A stretch of 64,000 bases of DNA from a virus: positions 1 through 64,000 of IMG/VR virus record IMGVR_UViG_3300031951_000093; one strand, 5' to 3'. This document shows positions 61,901-64,000 of this stretch, piece after piece. Position 1 is the first letter of the stretch. Each line of letters starts with the position of its first letter. Both the position numbers and the translations under genes were made by a program. The notes below the pieces were generated by a model. The model saw only the letters and a program-made list of their open reading frames with translations, was not told where the DNA came from and did no database searches.

Positions 61901-63061
61901 ATGCCACGCGGTCGCCGCCGTACTCAATACGTTAGGGATGCTTCAGGGCAGTTTGCCTCGACTCCCGGCGGTGGCCCGTCCAAATCCTCACCATCGGCCG
62001 TCAGGAAGGCCGCTAAGGCCGCTGCCTTGAAGGGTGGCACGTTAGCCGCTAGAACCTCCCTAAAGAGATCCAAGGCCAAGCTAGCAGCATCTCCCAGTCC
62101 CCAGCAAAAAGGCGCCGTAACTCGTGGACAAAAAGCCGCCCGCGCTGCGATCAAATCCAGCAAAACAAGGCTAAAAACAGGCTCAGAGTCTAAACTTCGC
62201 AAGGGTCTGGCAACAACTCTTTTGACGATGGCGAAGAGCAAGCCCAAAGCGAAACCTGTTGAAGCAAAATCTACCACAAAAGCAAAATCTACTGCTAAAG
62301 CAAAGCCCACTACAAAAACAAAGAAGACCACCACTAAAGCGCAGCCTACGCAGAAAAAAGTAGAAACAAAGCCTAAAACATCAAAGAAAGTAGAAGTAAA
62401 GCAAGTCGATAAAAAGCCGCTGGCCAGGAAGGAGAATCTTGCCGCACAACGCGCTAAGCGAATGGCAGAAAAAACAGGAGTGATTCCTGGCAGCAAGTTT
62501 GAAAGTGGCCAGGCCGTTAAAACAATGAGCCTGAAGGAAATGCGTAGTGCTGTGATTAAGTCTGTCAAAGGAGCAGGCAAGCTTTCAATGGCCGCAATTG
62601 CGGTTGGGGCTGGCACGGGAACAGGTATATCGAGGATAGAATCAGGCCGAATGCCCAAGACGCGCAGTGAGTGGGAAAGGGCCTATCGCGCTTTGGTAAG
62701 GCTGCCCATGAGTGACAGGGGAAGAAAAGAGAAGCCTGGTGTTATCAACGGCATTGATATTCACAAAAACTTTAGGCCATGGGCTGTTTTTGGATTGAAC
62801 CCCAAGACGGCAAGTAAGGCTGATGTAGAACAAGCCTACCGAAGGATAGCAAAAAAGGTGCATCCTGATGCTGGTGGTCGTCAAAAAGATTTTGAACGGA
62901 TTAAGTCTATGCGTGACTCGATCGTTTCAATGAGAAACATAGGTGAACAGATGAAGATCGACGCCAAAAAAAGTAGCCCTAAAACTAGCTCAAAAGCCAA
63001 GAAAAAATCTCAATCTAGAGCCAGGCCTTCTATGCTAATGCTGCCGCCATCCAGATCGTAA
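61901..63061 (+). CDS. basic protein with C-terminal J-domain, paralogue 3
   Basis: The 386-aa protein has the shared N-terminal module (1-90) and a Lys, Thr, Ala-rich H1-like stretch (about 110-170). Its C-terminal domain (about 291-345) is a J-domain: FRPWAVFGLNPKTASKADVE, QAYRRIAKKV, HPD at 321-323 and a following FERI helix. J-domains stimulate Hsp70 ATPases, so this protein could recruit host DnaK to the head or to entering DNA. The first helix is shorter than in DnaJ. Confidence 0.75.
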   Translation: MPRGRRRTQYVRDASGQFASTPGGGPSKSSPSAVRKAAKAAALKGGTLAARTSLKRSKAKLAASPSPQQKGAVTRGQKAARAAIKSSKTRLKTGSESKLRKGLATTLLTMAKSKPKAKPVEAKSTTKAKSTAKAKPTTKTKKTTTKAQPTQKKVETKPKTSKKVEVKQVDKKPLARKENLAAQRAKRMAEKTGVIPGSKFESGQAVKTMSLKEMRSAVIKSVKGAGKLSMAAIAVGAGTGTGISRIESGRMPKTRSEWERAYRALVRLPMSDRGRKEKPGVINGIDIHKNFRPWAVFGLNPKTASKADVEQAYRRIAKKVHPDAGGRQKDFERIKSMRDSIVSMRNIGEQMKIDAKKSSPKTSSKAKKKSQSRARPSMLMLPPSRS

Positions 63062-63063
63062 TC

Positions 63064-63534
63064 ATGGCAACACCCTTTGCTCAGTTCCCTGGAATGCGCA
63101 TGGTTTGGCGGCGGCCAACGGATGCCCCCGCTGATCTGCGCGAAGGCATCAGGCCAGCGTTTGATACGGTTGTACTGGAAGCCTATGTTGACACCAGCGG
63201 GCCTAGCAGTGAGCAGCCCCTGGGCGGGCAGCATATTGGATCCGCTAGCGTGGAGGGCAATATCACGCGATGGGCTGTGCTGCCATCGGGAGCAGATTGG
63301 CTGGATGCCGGATCATCGTGGTCATGGGATGATTCGGGGCTGAGACCAGCAGGGTTGCCGAGGGGGGAGAAAATGGCGGCCTTTTTGGGTGCTGTTACAA
63401 GCCTTCCTGATCTAGGCGACGGTGAAGTTGGGTGGTTGACTATTGCTACGATGTCCAGCGAAGGCGGAATTGATGGTATCGTAAGGCAGTTTGCGGGTGA
63501 TGAATTTACCGGCACATTTGCAGCAGGAAGATGA
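63064..63534 (+). CDS. putative head-tail connector protein
   Basis: The 156-aa protein is beta-rich with many Gly, Asp and Trp residues (SGADWLDAGSSWSWDDSG). It is coupled by ATGA to a tail-completion-like gene. Neck proteins occupy this place in many siphophages. No family is firmly recognised. Confidence 0.5.
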   Translation: MATPFAQFPGMRMVWRRPTDAPADLREGIRPAFDTVVLEAYVDTSGPSSEQPLGGQHIGSASVEGNITRWAVLPSGADWLDAGSSWSWDDSGLRPAGLPRGEKMAAFLGAVTSLPDLGDGEVGWLTIATMSSEGGIDGIVRQFAGDEFTGTFAAGR

Positions 63535-64000
63535 AGGCAACGACAAGAGTTAAAGGTGTTAAACTAAACGCATCATTTACCGCAAAAACAAATCTTGCTG
63601 CTGAACGTGCGGCGGCATTTGTGTTTCCTGAAATCAATTCAGCATTCATGGCTGCAATGGGCGCCGAAGTGTGGCAATGGCCGCGCAAAACAAGGCGCAG
63701 CGGTAGTCGCACAAAAGAAGGCAAAAAAACGCCTGGCATTATTGTTGGCAGTCCGCGTAATATCGTAGATCTTGGTACGCTAAGAGCATCAGGTTATTAT
63801 ACAATATCTGGAACATTATGCACATTCAAATGGCCCGTAGTTTATGCTACAGCAGTGCACAATGGCGCCAGAATTCACCCGTGGGGAAACAAAAAGTTGC
63901 CGCTGGTAACTCTACCTCCAAGGCCTTGGACATCTGCTGTATTGGGCACAATTGCAGTGCCTGGCGTTGAGAAGTATCCTTATGGTAAGATGTTTAAGTT
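63531..64000 (+). CDS. HK97 gp10-like tail completion protein, 3' end outside window
   Basis: The frame is open to the right edge (156 codons visible). It has a basic N-terminal helix region, an RTKEGKKTPGIIVGSPRNIVDLGTL-type segment with DLGTLRASG, and VVYATAVHNGARIHPWG followed by LPPRPWTSAVL. The DTGxLRxS, Y-A-x-x-x-H-x-G and R-P-W order matches gp10-type neck proteins that join head and tail. Confidence 0.65.
   Translation, partial: MKATTRVKGVKLNASFTAKTNLAAERAAAFVFPEINSAFMAAMGAEVWQWPRKTRRSGSRTKEGKKTPGIIVGSPRNIVDLGTLRASGYYTISGTLCTFKWPVVYATAVHNGARIHPWGNKKLPLVTLPPRPWTSAVLGTIAVPGVEKYPYGKMFK

Noticed and set aside
1-64000. Reverse transcriptase for the DGR-like target
   Set aside because: No frame shows reverse transcriptase motifs (such as YxDD with flanking domains) and no second copy of the RGGSW framework with AAC-rich codons was seen, so only the target is claimed.
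1-64000. Integrase or lysogeny module
   Set aside because: No tyrosine or serine recombinase, excisionase or CI-like repressor was recognised. The winged-helix and cyAbrB proteins are not enough to claim lysogeny.

Overview
This 64 kb window is the genome, or most of it, of a tailed double-stranded DNA phage that very probably infects a cyanobacterium, likely a freshwater Synechococcus or Cyanobium type. It carries a virion assembly set: large terminase, portal, head morphogenesis protein, scaffold, major capsid protein and tail-fibre proteins. The cyanobacterial link rests mainly on a cyAbrB-type regulator (11653..12093), a family typical of cyanobacteria. A monomeric B12-dependent ribonucleotide reductase and ThyX agree with it. 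I see no integrase, DNA polymerase, replicative helicase, tape measure or endolysin, so the genome probably extends beyond the window. The first and last reading frames are both cut by the window edges.

Layout. 1-8.3 kb (+): late genes for scaffold, capsid, tail fibre and two small membrane proteins that may act in lysis. 8.3-22.4 kb (mostly -): a RecE-like exonuclease with a RecT-like annealing protein, cyAbrB, a DUF4942 adenine methyltransferase, three tandem proteins with an HxD...H motif, a DUF932 protein, many small genes and a SPOUT RNA methyltransferase. 22.5-24.1 kb (+): thyX and a Rieske-like protein. 24.3-28.3 kb (-): RusA, a Gp37/Gp68 family protein and a winged-helix replication-initiator candidate with GC-rich palindromes inside the gene. 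28.5-49.7 kb (+): a long run of small overlapping genes (ATGA junctions) with tRNA-CAT, a permuted FGE-type protein that looks like the target of a diversity-generating retroelement, tmk, nrdJ, tRNA-Thr, dcd and an ATP-grasp protein. 49.8-64 kb (+): terminase, a sigma factor, portal, basic proteins, a head morphogenesis protein with an intein, and connector genes.

Two regulatory systems can be read from the DNA. Late genes are preceded by the motif CGGGAAAACTA, usually 30-35 bases before the start codon; a phage sigma factor sits among these genes. Many early or middle genes have a box close to TTACAACAGNTTGTTAC upstream of a TATAAT-like -10. Seven of these transcripts would begin with a hairpin of constant loop AGAGAT and covarying stem. 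Several units between 36 and 46.5 kb end in their own terminator, so they read as separate one-gene cassettes.

The most unusual elements are: (1) an intein in the head morphogenesis gene whose middle is, on the opposite strand, a Vsr-like homing endonuclease gene; (2) two tandem variable-repeat-like segments at the N-terminus of a circularly permuted FGE/lectin-fold protein, with no reverse transcriptase in view; (3) the AGAGAT leader hairpins; (4) three basic, possibly DNA-binding, proteins that share an N-terminal RDxxGxFASTPGGG module, one ending in a J-domain; (5) an empty cassette with promoter, leader and terminator but no gene.
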